Shown here: positions 22,700 to 33,640 of the stretch, in pieces
Layout: the number at the start of each line of letters is the position of its first letter
How positions within the stretch are numbered: position 1 is the stretch's first letter
From: Uranotaenia lowii
Taxonomy: Eukaryota; Arthropoda; Insecta; Diptera; Culicidae
Length of the DNA stretch: 64,000 nt
Assembly: GCF_029784155.1 (NCBI RefSeq)
Contig: NC_073693.1
Span: forward strand, 283,481,456-283,545,455
Reading direction: 5' to 3'
Position numbers and translations under genes: made by a program
Notes under the pieces: generated by a model
What the model was told of the DNA's origin: nothing
The model's input: only the letters and a program-made list of their open reading frames with translations
Database searches by the model: none

Positions 22700-24061
22700 A
22701 CACATTCCACCGTGACGTGAAATCGCTTTTCCGGACTTTTCTGCACTGTTATCGTTCTAGAAGTCAACCAATTTACTTGAAATGAAAAAAATTGTAGCAA
22801 ACGGTCGCAAATTGAATTTCCTTCAAAATGAATACAATTTGGTCATTTTAAAATTTAAGTTGTTTTTGTTGTGACTAATTACTTTTGTGACGTGAATTCA
22901 CGCTAGAATTAACCATTTCGGACTTTAGTACATACATCCTTGAATTCCTGTTCTCTCTGTGGAAATAGAATATCGGTGTCTTCGAATGAGTTGTAAAGAA
23001 AATAGTTACCCACAATTTGATGTACAGAGCTTCTCGATTGAACATTAACGAACGAAGTTATGCTGATTTGAAGTTGTGACGTGAATTCACTCAGTTCAAA
23101 CAGAACAGGGTAGTTGACTGAATTCACGTCACGAAATATAAAGTTATACTGTGGCTATACTGAACCATTCTTTGAAGTCTTCAAATTTTATGTAGACTTT
23201 CAAAAACAATATTTTGTTGTTCCGACTTTTACAATCATAAATTTTTAGTATCTGCACCTAACTTTTTCCTTATTTTGATTGGCACTTGAATAGCAACATA
23301 TTGAGGGATCATATGTTAAAATAACTACTGTCTTTATTTAAAGATTCACCAAAAAAAATTTTTTTATTTTTTTTTCAATTTTTTTGCAATTTTATTTGAA
23401 AATAATGAACTTATTAAAAAATCAACTAAATTATGCTCGATTTGTCAAAATCCGACCATCTGGAGGGTCAAAACAGCTTTCAGAGCACATTTTCATATAA
23501 AATTTAACGAAAAATCAAATTTTGTGACGTGAATTCACTCATTCGCGCTGTTGTAACTCAGCTAGATTCCAACCGATTTCTATAAACTTGAGTGTTTCAG
23601 AATCGTCTTATAATTTTTGAAGAAAATCTCATTTTTTTATTTAAAAAAAAGTCAGAGTTTTCTCGTAAAATTAAAAACTTCCCTTTTTTTGTGACGTGAA
23701 TTCACTCATTTGCGACTGTTTTTGTTCGCTTTTCAAACCAGCTATATTGGATATAAACAAATTCTTTTTTCTACAAAATGAAGCCGTGTTTTTTGGCTTC
23801 TGAACATACTAAAAATATTTCCGGAAAAAAATCATCCATATATTAAAATTAATGATTTTGTAAAAGTTGTCAAAAACACCACTTTTTTCAACAAAAAAAC
23901 TGATTTTCAAAATCATCTAACACATGTGAAAAAAAACTTTTTTCTCTTTTTTCGTTGGTTTCGTGTTATTTGAATTATCAAAATTATAGACAATTTTGAG
24001 ATTTTTTGATACGCGAACGGATGAAAATCACTTTTGAGCGGTACAAGCGCGTGGAATGTGT
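22700..24061. mobile_element. Non-autonomous DNA transposon, perfect 11-bp ends, 6-bp TSD
   Basis: ACACATTCCAC (22700-22710) and GTGGAATGTGT (24051-24061) are perfect inverted ends. CATTAG stands immediately outside on both sides (22694-22699 and 24062-24067). The 1362-bp interior is AT-rich and has no transposase frame. It carries four exact copies of GTGACGTGAATTCAC (22887, 23076, 23524, 23691), one inverted near-exact copy (23118-23132), and a partial copy just inside the left end (22712). A 6-bp duplication is uncommon among DNA transposons; the Dada superfamily makes 6-7 bp duplications, but nothing else here supports that name. Confidence 0.75.
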
Positions 24062-24067
24062 CATTAG

Positions 24068-25060
24068 CTTTTTTTAAATGATGTTAAAATATTATTGGAA
24101 TTTGTTGGTTTTCAGGTATAACTCAAGGAATATTTAAACACAGTAGTTTAGAGAGCCATATTGGTTTTTTTTTATACGAAAGTGACAAAAATTTCAAAGG
24201 AAAACACGTTTTAGAACGAAAATGAATTCCAAATGCAGTTTAATTGTGTTGTATGGCCTCTATTTGATTATGCTTTGATGTGTGTTGGTCCTGAGACGAT
24301 TGTTTTTTTCGGGATTTTCATCCTTCAGGATGATTCATCCCTTTTTTTAAGATTGTCTAGATTGTATTAGCTATATTTTCCTATTTTATAATTGAATGCA
24401 GTGTTATCTTGAAACTAAAACGTGCAAAAATTAAATAAAATCAGCCTTAAAAAGATCTAGCCGGTAGTAATAGTGTTCAACCGTTTGTCATGATTTTTAT
24501 CCAACCGGTTTACCAGAGTAATTAACATCAATAAATGATTGTTAGCTCGGTTAAAATGACAGTAAAAGTTTGTGGTTTTGTTAAAAAATGTGTTTGATCA
24601 CTTTATTGTAACAAGAAGCTCAAACTGAACATTTTCATGGTAGGTTTTAAACTCATTCTAAAGTTTTGCAAATTAAAGATAGGAAAATACACCATTTTTC
24701 GATTTTCGATAGTCTATTTTATAGAAAAATTTCATGAAAATCCAAGTTTTTTAGTACCGATCTTGAAGAACAAGAATCTTCCTCGAATAATGTGCCTTCA
24801 AAGTGGAAAATTTCCAGCAGATTCCTCGAATTATTATCGAAAAAGACAAGTTTCCTAGTACATTAGCAAATTTTTCGTGATTGTGACGTCGCAATCTGTA
24901 CCAATATTAGAGCAGGGCTGCCATGACACTACCTTTTTTAAATTTTCCTTGGATATCACTGCTGTCCCGCCCTAGACAACTTCCCCCTATAGCTTTTCCA
25001 CAGGGCGAATTTTCAAAAATTGATTCTGTGTTTCCATATTTTGAGAGTAGGGCTGTTTCC
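24068..25060. other. AT-rich spacer
   Basis: No gene. A possible CAGGGCTGCCA element start at 24913 lacks a matching end. Confidence 0.4.
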
Positions 25061-28000
25061 TCTTTTTAAGGTGTTGAAGCTCCAAAGTGCTCCAAGAACA
25101 ACTTACGTATAATTACCTCCAGACTGCCGAAGCCAAAGCATCAGACACGCAAACATCGAAAGGCGTACCAGCAATTCCGAACTCAATAGGAAACGATCTC
25201 TTCCTTGAGCTTGAGAGGAAATCTCACCGACTAGATGAAAGGAAAAAGAAGCAGCAGGCTTCTTTCTGTGGAGGAACTTTTCCCCCATCCACCACAAACG
25301 GTTCCACTACAATTTTTCTTTCTTTGGACTCATTTTGGTGTCAAGACGAACGGGACGAAACAAGTAGATTACGCGAGGGGAGAGCGTGTGATCCATCCAC
25401 GATGTTCGCCTAGCCGCGAAAGGAGGAAGATCACCCCATCCGTAGAATAAAGGCAAAAGCCAAAAGGAGAGAAGGGGGAAAAATCATGAGAAAATAATAA
25501 TCTCATTTTGTCGAGTCGCGTTTCTTGTGCTGCTGGTTCCCAGCAGCAAATCGCTACACTAGCTTCTTCCGAAGGGGTTGTTGTCGGTTTGGTTGGGAGG
25601 ATTGTGTTTTCCTTCCCTCGCTCAGTTGCTCCACTTCACTTCAGTTCACTTCTTCTGGCGGTGATGAAGCTAGGAGTTTTTCCTGTCTGCTTTGCCCCAT
25701 TCCGGTACGGAGGAGCCCCCCCCCCCCTCTCCTGTTCCACCAATGAAAGGCAGCAGCAGTAAATCGGAACACGACCATCACTTTTGCTCTATGATCTCTT
25801 CTCAGCACTGCTGTTTGGATCGTTGGTTGAAGTTGGTACGCCATCATCCTTTCGCCCCGTGGGGCGTTACGGCCAAATGGTTGAGAAACTATCGCTTCTT
25901 ATAAACTAGAGCTTGGCTCACAGACACTTCAAGCGCGCAATAGAAGAAAGGGGAAAAAGTGGGGTTATGGAGCCGGAGCAACAGAAAAAAAAAGCGTGCG
26001 CGGGGAATTAGGAAGCTGCCTCGACTCGGCTCGGCTCAACTCAGCTCGGAAGGTTGTGGTGGATAACTGTAATTCGGAAGTTTTCCTTTAGCGTTTTGCT
26101 GCTGCAAGCAGCGTAGAGCTGTTATTTTTTTTTTGGTTTGATTTCCTTCGCTATTCCTCACGTCGTCGCCGGCCATCATCATGTCGAATCCCAGCCACAG
26201 GGTCTCACAGGGTCTATGAACGAACAAAATTCGGATGTAACGGTTTTCGGTGTCTCGGAAATCGGTAATTGCCCCTCCGAGCTTCATTAGATGGGCTTTT
26301 ATTATTTGGGAGGAGAGTTTGCAATCAAAGCGTGGCACTGCGTCCTATTTCCTAAATTTCGGTATCCGGAATCCATCGAAAAAAGTTTGCTTATACCAAG
26401 TGTGGTCAATGGAATCTAGCATTGACGAATAATTTGAATTGTGGGTATCCTTATCAGAGAACGACTGATGGTCGTTGCTAAATATTTACGAAACCGAAAA
26501 AAAAACCTCCGAAATGCTGCAGCCAAACCGCAAACCCACGTAAAGTCAAACCACACAAAGTCCTTGAGAATAAATTCACATCTTTATGAAGACAGCAAAC
26601 AGGCAAGAGGAATAAAATTCTCAGCTCAATTGAGAAGTCGCCTTAGCAGTAAGAATAGACTGGGAATGAAGGAGGACGACATCGAGAAGCGAGATGTTCA
26701 TTGGAGCAGACTCAACGAAGAAGCTGACGCTAAGAAGTTTAATTTCGACTTTATTTATTTATCCTCGCGTTTTTCCTCGCATCGCCTTCAACTTGTTCAG
26801 AGTCTTCGCCTTTTTTTACGACCAAGCTCGGTTCGAATCAGGATGTTAATTTTAGAGGAGAGACATTAGTCCGAGTAGGACGAAGGAATGTTGTAAATTT
26901 TAATCCGTTCTCCACTGACTCAGAAGAATTATGGGAAAATAAAATACCCTTTGGGTAAACAAACAACAACGGTGTGACTCGAAAACGTGTCCACCAACAG
27001 GCAAGCCTAAAAGCTGATATCCTTGAAATTTTTCCTGTTCTGTCCACTGCTCCACACTCCTTAATTGGATTGAATCCTTATGTGCAGAGTCCTCGCCGAT
27101 TTACGATTCTGCGAAAATCCCCACCCAACAAACGAAACTCACTTGACGGGTTTCAGCACATCGCCGGGACCGGTTCGGCTCCAATCGATATCATCCAACA
27201 AAAAAAAAGCCACTCTGACGATATTCAATCCTTGTGGATGTCCTTTTTTTGTCCTTGGAAGCACCTTCTCAGAACCACTAACACACTCACAGTAGGAACA
27301 AAAAGAACGTGAAATCGCCGTTCGTCCGTTCCGTTTCGTGTGCTTATTTTAGAATCGAATCCGCGTTTAGTCCCTGTTCGAGTTGCAATACGACATAGCA
27401 CAGAGCACCACACAAAGATTTTCACCAATCGATGTTTCTACGACGAAATGGCCGGCCGGATATCGCGTTTCCCCGACTTAAAACTTGGAGACCGTTTGGT
27501 CGATTCTATTTGCGCACTTCTTCTGAATCCTTCTGAATACTACTGAAATTCTTCCTTCGGTTCCTCTGTATTTTCACAGCAGCAGATCGCGACGCAGACG
27601 AACGCGGACTCACATCATTCCGTTCCGCCGTTCCGCACTTCACTGTGGATGGGGTCTGGCGGTAGAGCGGCCGCAAGCCAGCCAGGCCGAGATTGTGAAA
27701 GAATTCCTAAACACTACTCCACCACTCCATCGTTTCCGACCGACCTCGTCGCCAATTATGCCTCTTCCTTCGGATCGCGAGAGGAATCAAGGAACTCTCG
27801 CACACACAAATCCGTAAGAAAGCCGGAGTCAATAAGTCAGGCCGAGGAGGATCACCGATTTTTTTTCCTTCTATCTACTTCTTTCAAAGCAAAGAAATGG
27901 GATCCACACCCATACAAACAGCTAGCATAGCGCAACGCGAGAGAAACGCGTCCGCGACGTCGCGCGCGAGGCTATTCGGGAGTACGCTCAGCTCTTTTCA

Positions 28001-28500
28001 AGCACTCCGTGCTTGGAAAGGGATCGGCTGTTTTTTTTTTGGAATCACGGCGCTGCTCCTCGCGAGTCTCGCGACGCGAGTGGAGCTTGTGTATGTGTTC
28101 AAAGAGCGGTTCGCGTTCTTACTTAGCGATGAACGCGGTTACGTCAGCAATAATCTCTGTTTCGGTGTTTCTGTCCTACCCACTAGCAATGAATGGGGAG
28201 ATGTGGAGCTGGCGTTGAGGTTAGGGTGTTGGCCGCGCGGTAGAAGTCATAAAATCGGTTAGATGCGGGGAAACCGATTGTGGCCGACTGTTTGCTTCGA
28301 CGATGAGTATAGGACTGCGACTGGAGTAACATTCGTAGAATTGATGGATAAAAAGCTCCAGGAATTATATTTCTGTTCGTTCGTGCTACTAGGGGTAGCG
28401 ACCGCGACCGATGAGGACGATTTCGTCCGTGATCACGCGAGGATCGAGTGTTTTTTCGCCCCCCGGGTCGTCATTAATTCCTAGATTTTTCCAGGGAGTG
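25061..28500. other. GC-rich noncoding island 4 (largest)
   Basis: About 3.4 kb of higher GC with many short overlapping frames on both strands (up to 142 codons) and no recognisable domain. It contains a run of nine to ten C at about 25717, GCAGCAGCAG runs, and a CpG-dense patch at 27949-28110 (ACGCGTCCGCGACGTCGCGCG, CTCGCGAGTCTCGCGACGCGAG). High CpG is unusual against the rest of the window and is compatible with promoter or 5' UTR sequence of a host gene whose coding exons lie outside. Confidence 0.4.
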
Positions 28501-28878
28501 GGCTCCTCTGAGTTAAACTGATATTTTTAGACCAAAAAACACTGGATAAAGGACGTTTTTCAGGAGTTTTTCACCTTTTTTTTTTTATAGAAATTTTGAT
28601 CGTTTATGAATATGTAATTCATATAATTTCAAATGTGTGAATTTAAATTGTGCTTCCGGTGAAAAGCTCTTGTAGGGGAGATAAGGGCATAACGAGCACT
28701 CGGGACGAACTGAGTCCCACTCTTTTCTAAGGAAATGCGTTTTTTTCTCGAATAAATTTTCACGAAGAACAGTTTTGTAGTCCTTATAGTATTAATATTT
28801 CAGCAAAAAAGAAATTTCTTTATTACCTTTGCAGAAATTGATCTATAATTTACGCACTGCAGCATGATGTTCCATTGT
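28501..28878. other. AT-rich spacer
   Basis: Nothing recognised beyond low-complexity AT-rich DNA with GGGCATAACGAGCACTCGGG-type wording that recurs just downstream (GGGGCACGATGAGCATT at 29084). Confidence 0.4.
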
Positions 28879-29074
28879 TCCTCAATGTTAGCCATCATTT
28901 AATTTTTAATTTTTCACTATAATCAGTTTTAAAACGCGTTTTTACTTTAACTTGTTGATTCGGGGCGAACAGAGCATCCTCAATGTTAGCCATCATTTAA
29001 TTTTTAATTTTTCACTATAATCAGTTTTAAAACGCGTTTTTACTTTAACTTGTTGATTCGGGGCGAACAGAGCA
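28879..29074. repeat. Perfect 98-bp tandem duplication
   Basis: The unit at 28879-28976 (TCCTCAATGTTAGCC...GGCGAACAGAGCA) is followed directly by an identical copy at 28977-29074. I see no difference between them, so the duplication is recent or an assembly artefact. Confidence 0.9.
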
Positions 29075-29227
29075 CCATCGATTGGGGCACGATGAGCATT
29101 TTCTGCCGTTGAATCTAGCAGTGAATTCAACTCGATGAAGTCATGTCATATGAATTATAAAACTAAAGCTTGACTAGTTTAGATCTGACTGTATATTGGC
29201 ACTTACGCTCATTGAGCTTAGTTTGCC

Positions 29228-29651
29228 AGGTTTTTTTTTCAGCACGTATCCGGGAGGGAAAAAAACCGGGCTATTTTATCTTAAAACCGAGCAAAACCCG
29301 AGCAATTAATTTCAAAATTGACTAAAAATCCGGGAAATATCCAGGCAAATTTGGTTAAAACCCAGCAGGTTAAACGTCAGCAGATTTTAAATCCTATTTC
29401 AAGCTTCCAAAAAACTTTTCATGATTATTTAAAAAAAAAATTCTAAAAAAAACTCGTTTTGGGCGCATAGATTCAAAAAAAAAAAATTACAAAACAATTT
29501 GTTTATTTTTAGTTTGATTTGACAAATAAAGTGAATAAAATCGGGCTTTATCCTGGCTTTTTCGATTGAATCAAGGGAACCGGACTTTTCCCAATTTTCG
29601 TATTAAATATACGGGCAAACCCGGATAAAACCGGCCAATCTGGCAACCTCA
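29228..29651. repeat. CCCGG-rich repeat family, copy 2
   Basis: Same family as 21814-22293: 'cgggaggg', 'aaaaaccgggct', 'caaacccggataaaaccgg', ending TCTGGCAACCTC. The left end reads GTTTGCCAGG. The flanking segment 29669-29713 recurs at 61383-61425. Confidence 0.6.
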
Positions 29652-30042
29652 GATAGTGGGGGATTGATCAATAGCGGAACGTTATCCAAACATACGGGAA
29701 AATTGTGCCTAAGGAAAACATTTCAGATTACTCGGATTTATCTGAGCTTGTCCGGATATTCAATTACAAATTTGAGACAAGTCCGACACGGTCCAGATGC
29801 CCAAATTTTGTGGAAAACAGCCCGGATTTTGCCCGAATTTATTTGAAGAATCCTTAAATTTCATCAAGAACTTGAGGATACTAAGTCTCATTTTGCGGGA
29901 TTCCTGCATGTCCGACTTTTAAGAACGTTTTCCCGTAGTTGAATCCACAGATCTAGCTGATTTAAGCTCTTAATAAGTTTCGGAATAGAGTCAAATGCTA
30001 GGAAAACAGAGTGCAACATAACTTCTCCAAAGGTGAGTTATA
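29652..30042. other. Spacer with a dispersed 45-bp segment
   Basis: No gene. AATAGCGGAACGTTATCCAAAC...GAAAATTGTGCCTA at 29669-29713 is nearly identical to 61383-61425, next to the LOA element. Confidence 0.5.
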
Positions 30043-31896
30043 CAGGGTGGCTAGCGAGTTTTCATTTTCAAATTCCCGGTTTTCTCGATTGAGATTTTGT
30101 AGTTTTTCCGGTTTGAAAATACACTAATAATAATGTTTATCGGGCTTCGAAAGTACGAAAAGACTTGAAACTTATTCAGATTACGGTGGTATTTGTTGAA
30201 ATTTTTAAAGAAAATAAAGTATTAGCAGATGCAAACGCAAAGCACACATTTCACTGAGCAAAAAATGGGGATTGGGATACATGGAAAATTTCAGGTTTAA
30301 GCTCAACGATCGATGAATTTGGTATTGAATTACTGATTCATAAATCAGAAATTAATTTTGTATTTGATTTTTGGATTCGAATTTTGATTTTAGTTCAAAC
30401 TACTGATTGCGTCGAATCTTATACTTATGAAGTATGTATTCTGAAATTATATTTAGATTCTCGTCTATAATACTGATGTGATTTTAGAGCCTAGGTTCTG
30501 AGTGCTGGATTTAGCATATATTCTGGCTAAATTCTGAATCTGAATTTTCAATCCGAACTCGAAAATGTATATCTTTATCCGAACTCTAAATATAAAATAT
30601 AAATCGAAATTTTGAAAACTTTTGAACCTTCAGAAGGAATTTTTAGTTTTCAAATTCTGATTTTTTTTATAAATTCTTAGCCAAATATCAAACGTGATTC
30701 CGTCACTCATCAGAGGTGCCAGGTGTTCTGGGTAATCAGGATTTGTCCTGATTTTCGAGAGACCGTCCTTATTTTTTAATTTGTCTTGAACTGTCTTGAT
30801 TTTTTTAAATGATCAGGACAATTCAGTACATTTTAAAATGTACTGAAATGTCCTAATTTTCCAAAAATATCGAAATTGTAATTGAATGTATAGTAAAATC
30901 ATCAGGATATCGAACAAATCTGTAAGAAAATAGCTTAACCGATAATAATCTTCGGTTCAAATGATATTTCAAAGGTGTGTTTTCATATAAACTGCAGGCC
31001 AGGCTAGGAGGCACTTCTTGCCTCTGTTGCATAATTTAAGGCGTCTACAGTATCATTATTTCGCCTTTATTTATGCAATTCAAGCAGAATTTGTGGTGTC
31101 CTGAAAAATCCTGATTTTTTTCTTCAAAGTGTCCTGATTTTTGACAAACCACCTGGCATCCCTGTCACTCATACACTTATGATCTGTTATTATAGAATCC
31201 CACAGAAGATTGGTATCCTTTTCCAAATTTTGTACATTTATCAATGAACAACATGGTAGCCACCCAATTAAAATTTTTGTTTCCGGCATTTTCCCCCGCT
31301 TGGCCTTATGAATTCTAGATTCTCAAGAATTAAATATTGAGTAAATAGGAAATTTTCGAAACCATATAAGGTGTTGCTACTTGTCAGTAATATGATTTAT
31401 TAACTATTTTCTTCAATAGTTTTCAATGAATTTCATTGTGAATAGTACATATGTACATATAACACAAACCAAGAAGTTTTGATTTTATTCGAATTTGAAA
31501 TTTTTAAAGAAGCTATGATGCCTTTCGTAAACTTTACTCAAAACCGCCGAAAACGAGTAAATTTACGTAAAAGAATTTATTTGCAATCATTTATTCAATT
31601 TTTCTTTAAACCTTTTAAAATGAGACCTTTGTAAAACTTTTCCATTAGAATAAGTTGAACTACATGTGTGCTGTAATATTTGTTCACAAATTTATTCGAT
31701 TTTTTTGTTTGACTCTTAAAAATTATTCCGCGTATATTCTAAATATTTTCGTTTAATTTTTGCTCGTTTTTCAAGTTTCGATTCAAAATAACATGATTTT
31801 TCAGAAAAAAAAGACCATCTAATGGAGTTTTGAAAATCATTCGGTTATTTCGGTACCATTTTCATATCCGGTTTTCCCGGTTCGCTGGCCATCATG
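30043..31896. mobile_element. CAGGGTGGCCAGC-ended repeat, copy 2
   Basis: The left end CAGGGTGGCTAGCGAG and right end TTCGCTGGCCATCATG match the ends of the copy at 6128-7933 with a few substitutions. TTCCCGGTTTTC/GGTTTTCCCGGTT phrases are again just inside the ends. A hAT-like element is inserted at 30711-31164. No coding capacity is seen. Confidence 0.6.
30711..31164. mobile_element. hAT-like non-autonomous element (454 bp) with 8-bp TSD
   Basis: The ends are CAGAGGTGCCAGGTG and, read inward from the right, CAGGGATGCCAGGTG (13 of 15 matching). The flanking octamer TCACTCAT is identical on both sides (30703-30710 and 31165-31172). The interior is made of TCCTGATTTT-type phrases like those of the element at 3020-3428. 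It has no transposase. Confidence 0.82.
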
Positions 31897-32430
31897 GATA
31901 TTTTTTTTTAATTTAACTTGACTTAAATAAATTATATAAACCAAGTTAAATGAAAAAAAAAATCAATAAGGCCAGACTGCTTGTTAGTACCAGAACCTAA
32001 ACTTTTGCGATAATATTTAAAGAATTAAAAAAACCTATTTTCCAACCGAAAAAAAATTTGGAGGATTTTCTAAAATCTAAAATCCTTCTTATTCCTGTTT
32101 TACACCTCTGGGGTTCCATTTGTTATTTTTATAGATTCAGATAGAGTATCGGAAGATTGAGATTGTAAGGAAATGAAATGCCTGTAACGAGTTTAGAAGA
32201 TCTCGGGATGACTCGTAATCTTTTAAATTTTGTCATTTTTTTCTTAGCGAATAATTACCGTGTTTTTGGATAAGAAAATTTTGCCCAGTTTTAGCCAGGT
32301 ATTTTTCAAAAACAAAAAATTGCCCAAAATCGCCCAGCTCAGTTATGTGCCGAAAAATTCTGGAACGCTCATAATAGAATTACGTTTTCGAGGTCGGCCT
32401 ATGAAACTTTTGCTGCTTGGGGTTGCTGCT
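31897..32430. other. AT-rich spacer
   Basis: No gene or clear repeat. Confidence 0.4.
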
Positions 32431-32809
32431 CAAGGTTGCCGAAAAAAAACTGCAAGGTTGCAAAAACAAAAATTCTGATGTTCTGTGATTTTACCAAAAA
32501 ATTCTGTGATGGAAATAGTGTAAATTTCTTTGTAAAGTCATGAAAAATTGTTTTTTTTTTACTTTTAACTTGAGAAAAATCAATCAACATTACCAATTTT
32601 ATCATGTTTTTTCAAAACAAAGTTAAAAATTCTTAACTTATGTTGAGATAATAATCATGAATTTTGAAAATACGTAAAAAATTTAAAAAAAAATCTGTGA
32701 AATCTGTGTATCATTCCAAAATTCTGTGTTCTGTAACTCAGAATTTGTGATGAAAATTTGTTCAAAATGCTTTGAAATTATAGATTTTTCTGTTATTTCG
32801 GCAACCTTG
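32431..32809. mobile_element. hAT-like non-autonomous element (379 bp) with 8-bp TSD
   Basis: The ends CAAGGTTGCCGAAA and TTTCGGCAACCTTG are perfect 14-bp inverted repeats. TTGCTGCT flanks both sides (32423-32430 and 32810-32817). The interior repeats TTCTGTGAT/AATCTGTG phrases and is noncoding. A degraded relative appears near 1110-1195. Confidence 0.85.
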
Positions 32810-33640
32810 TTGCTGCTACCTTCGCTTGTCTTGATTGCGTTGAAATATGGGTTAAAAATTCTAGATTTCTTTTTACCTCCTTGCCTTATAGACAGGATTA
32901 GAAGACTGGGTTTTTTTTATGAAATTCAGAACTACTTGAATATTCACCCCAACTTTCATATAACAAAGTATAAATCTTTACTCCTGCAGACAACGTATAA
33001 CGGCAGCAATGATGTCAAAAACTTGATCCATCAGCATCGCTTTTTCGGCAAGTGATGCATATTGCTACTGGCTTTATAATCTAATATCAAGCTGCCACTA
33101 AGCAGTGATTTCAACTTCCTGGATTTGACATTGATCTTCCAGATTTTATTTAAGGCGTGAGAGACTTCCAGATTTTTTTTATCTTAGACACGAACCTAGA
33201 CTAAATATTTAAAAAATCAGAACCTAGACTTCAACCCAGAAAAATGCACTAAGGTGTCATACCGGGAAAAAAAAAATGAAAGAATCAATGATAAACTAGT
33301 TAAAAGACCAAAGCTTGTCTCTGCCTCTTACAGAAGGTTTCATAAAAAAATCATAGATTTTTTTTGAATTGTTCATATACTAGAACTTGACAAATGACTT
33401 AGCGAGAGTTAAAGAATATGTGTGGGATAAATTTCTGGTAACGTGATTATAGAATCCATGATGATCTGATTGAATTATGGGTTTCTTAGGAAGATACTTG
33501 GTATATCTTCATAAATATTTTTTTTTTCAAATGTTATAGTGTCTTAAAAGTTTAAAGTATTTGATTCCCAGATAATATGATGTCTCCAGAAACAAATTGA
33601 TTGGTAGGACTTTCATAGCTTGTAACTGTAACTGTACAGC
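32810..33640. other. AT-rich spacer
   Basis: No gene recognised; the 109-codon plus frame ending at 33055 has no domain. Confidence 0.4.

Noticed and set aside
24913..25060. Another CAGGGCTGCCA element
   Set aside because: Left-end-like word only; no matching right end or target duplication.
26441..26869. 142-codon plus frame in island 4
   Set aside because: No domain and no sign of exon borders; likely chance.
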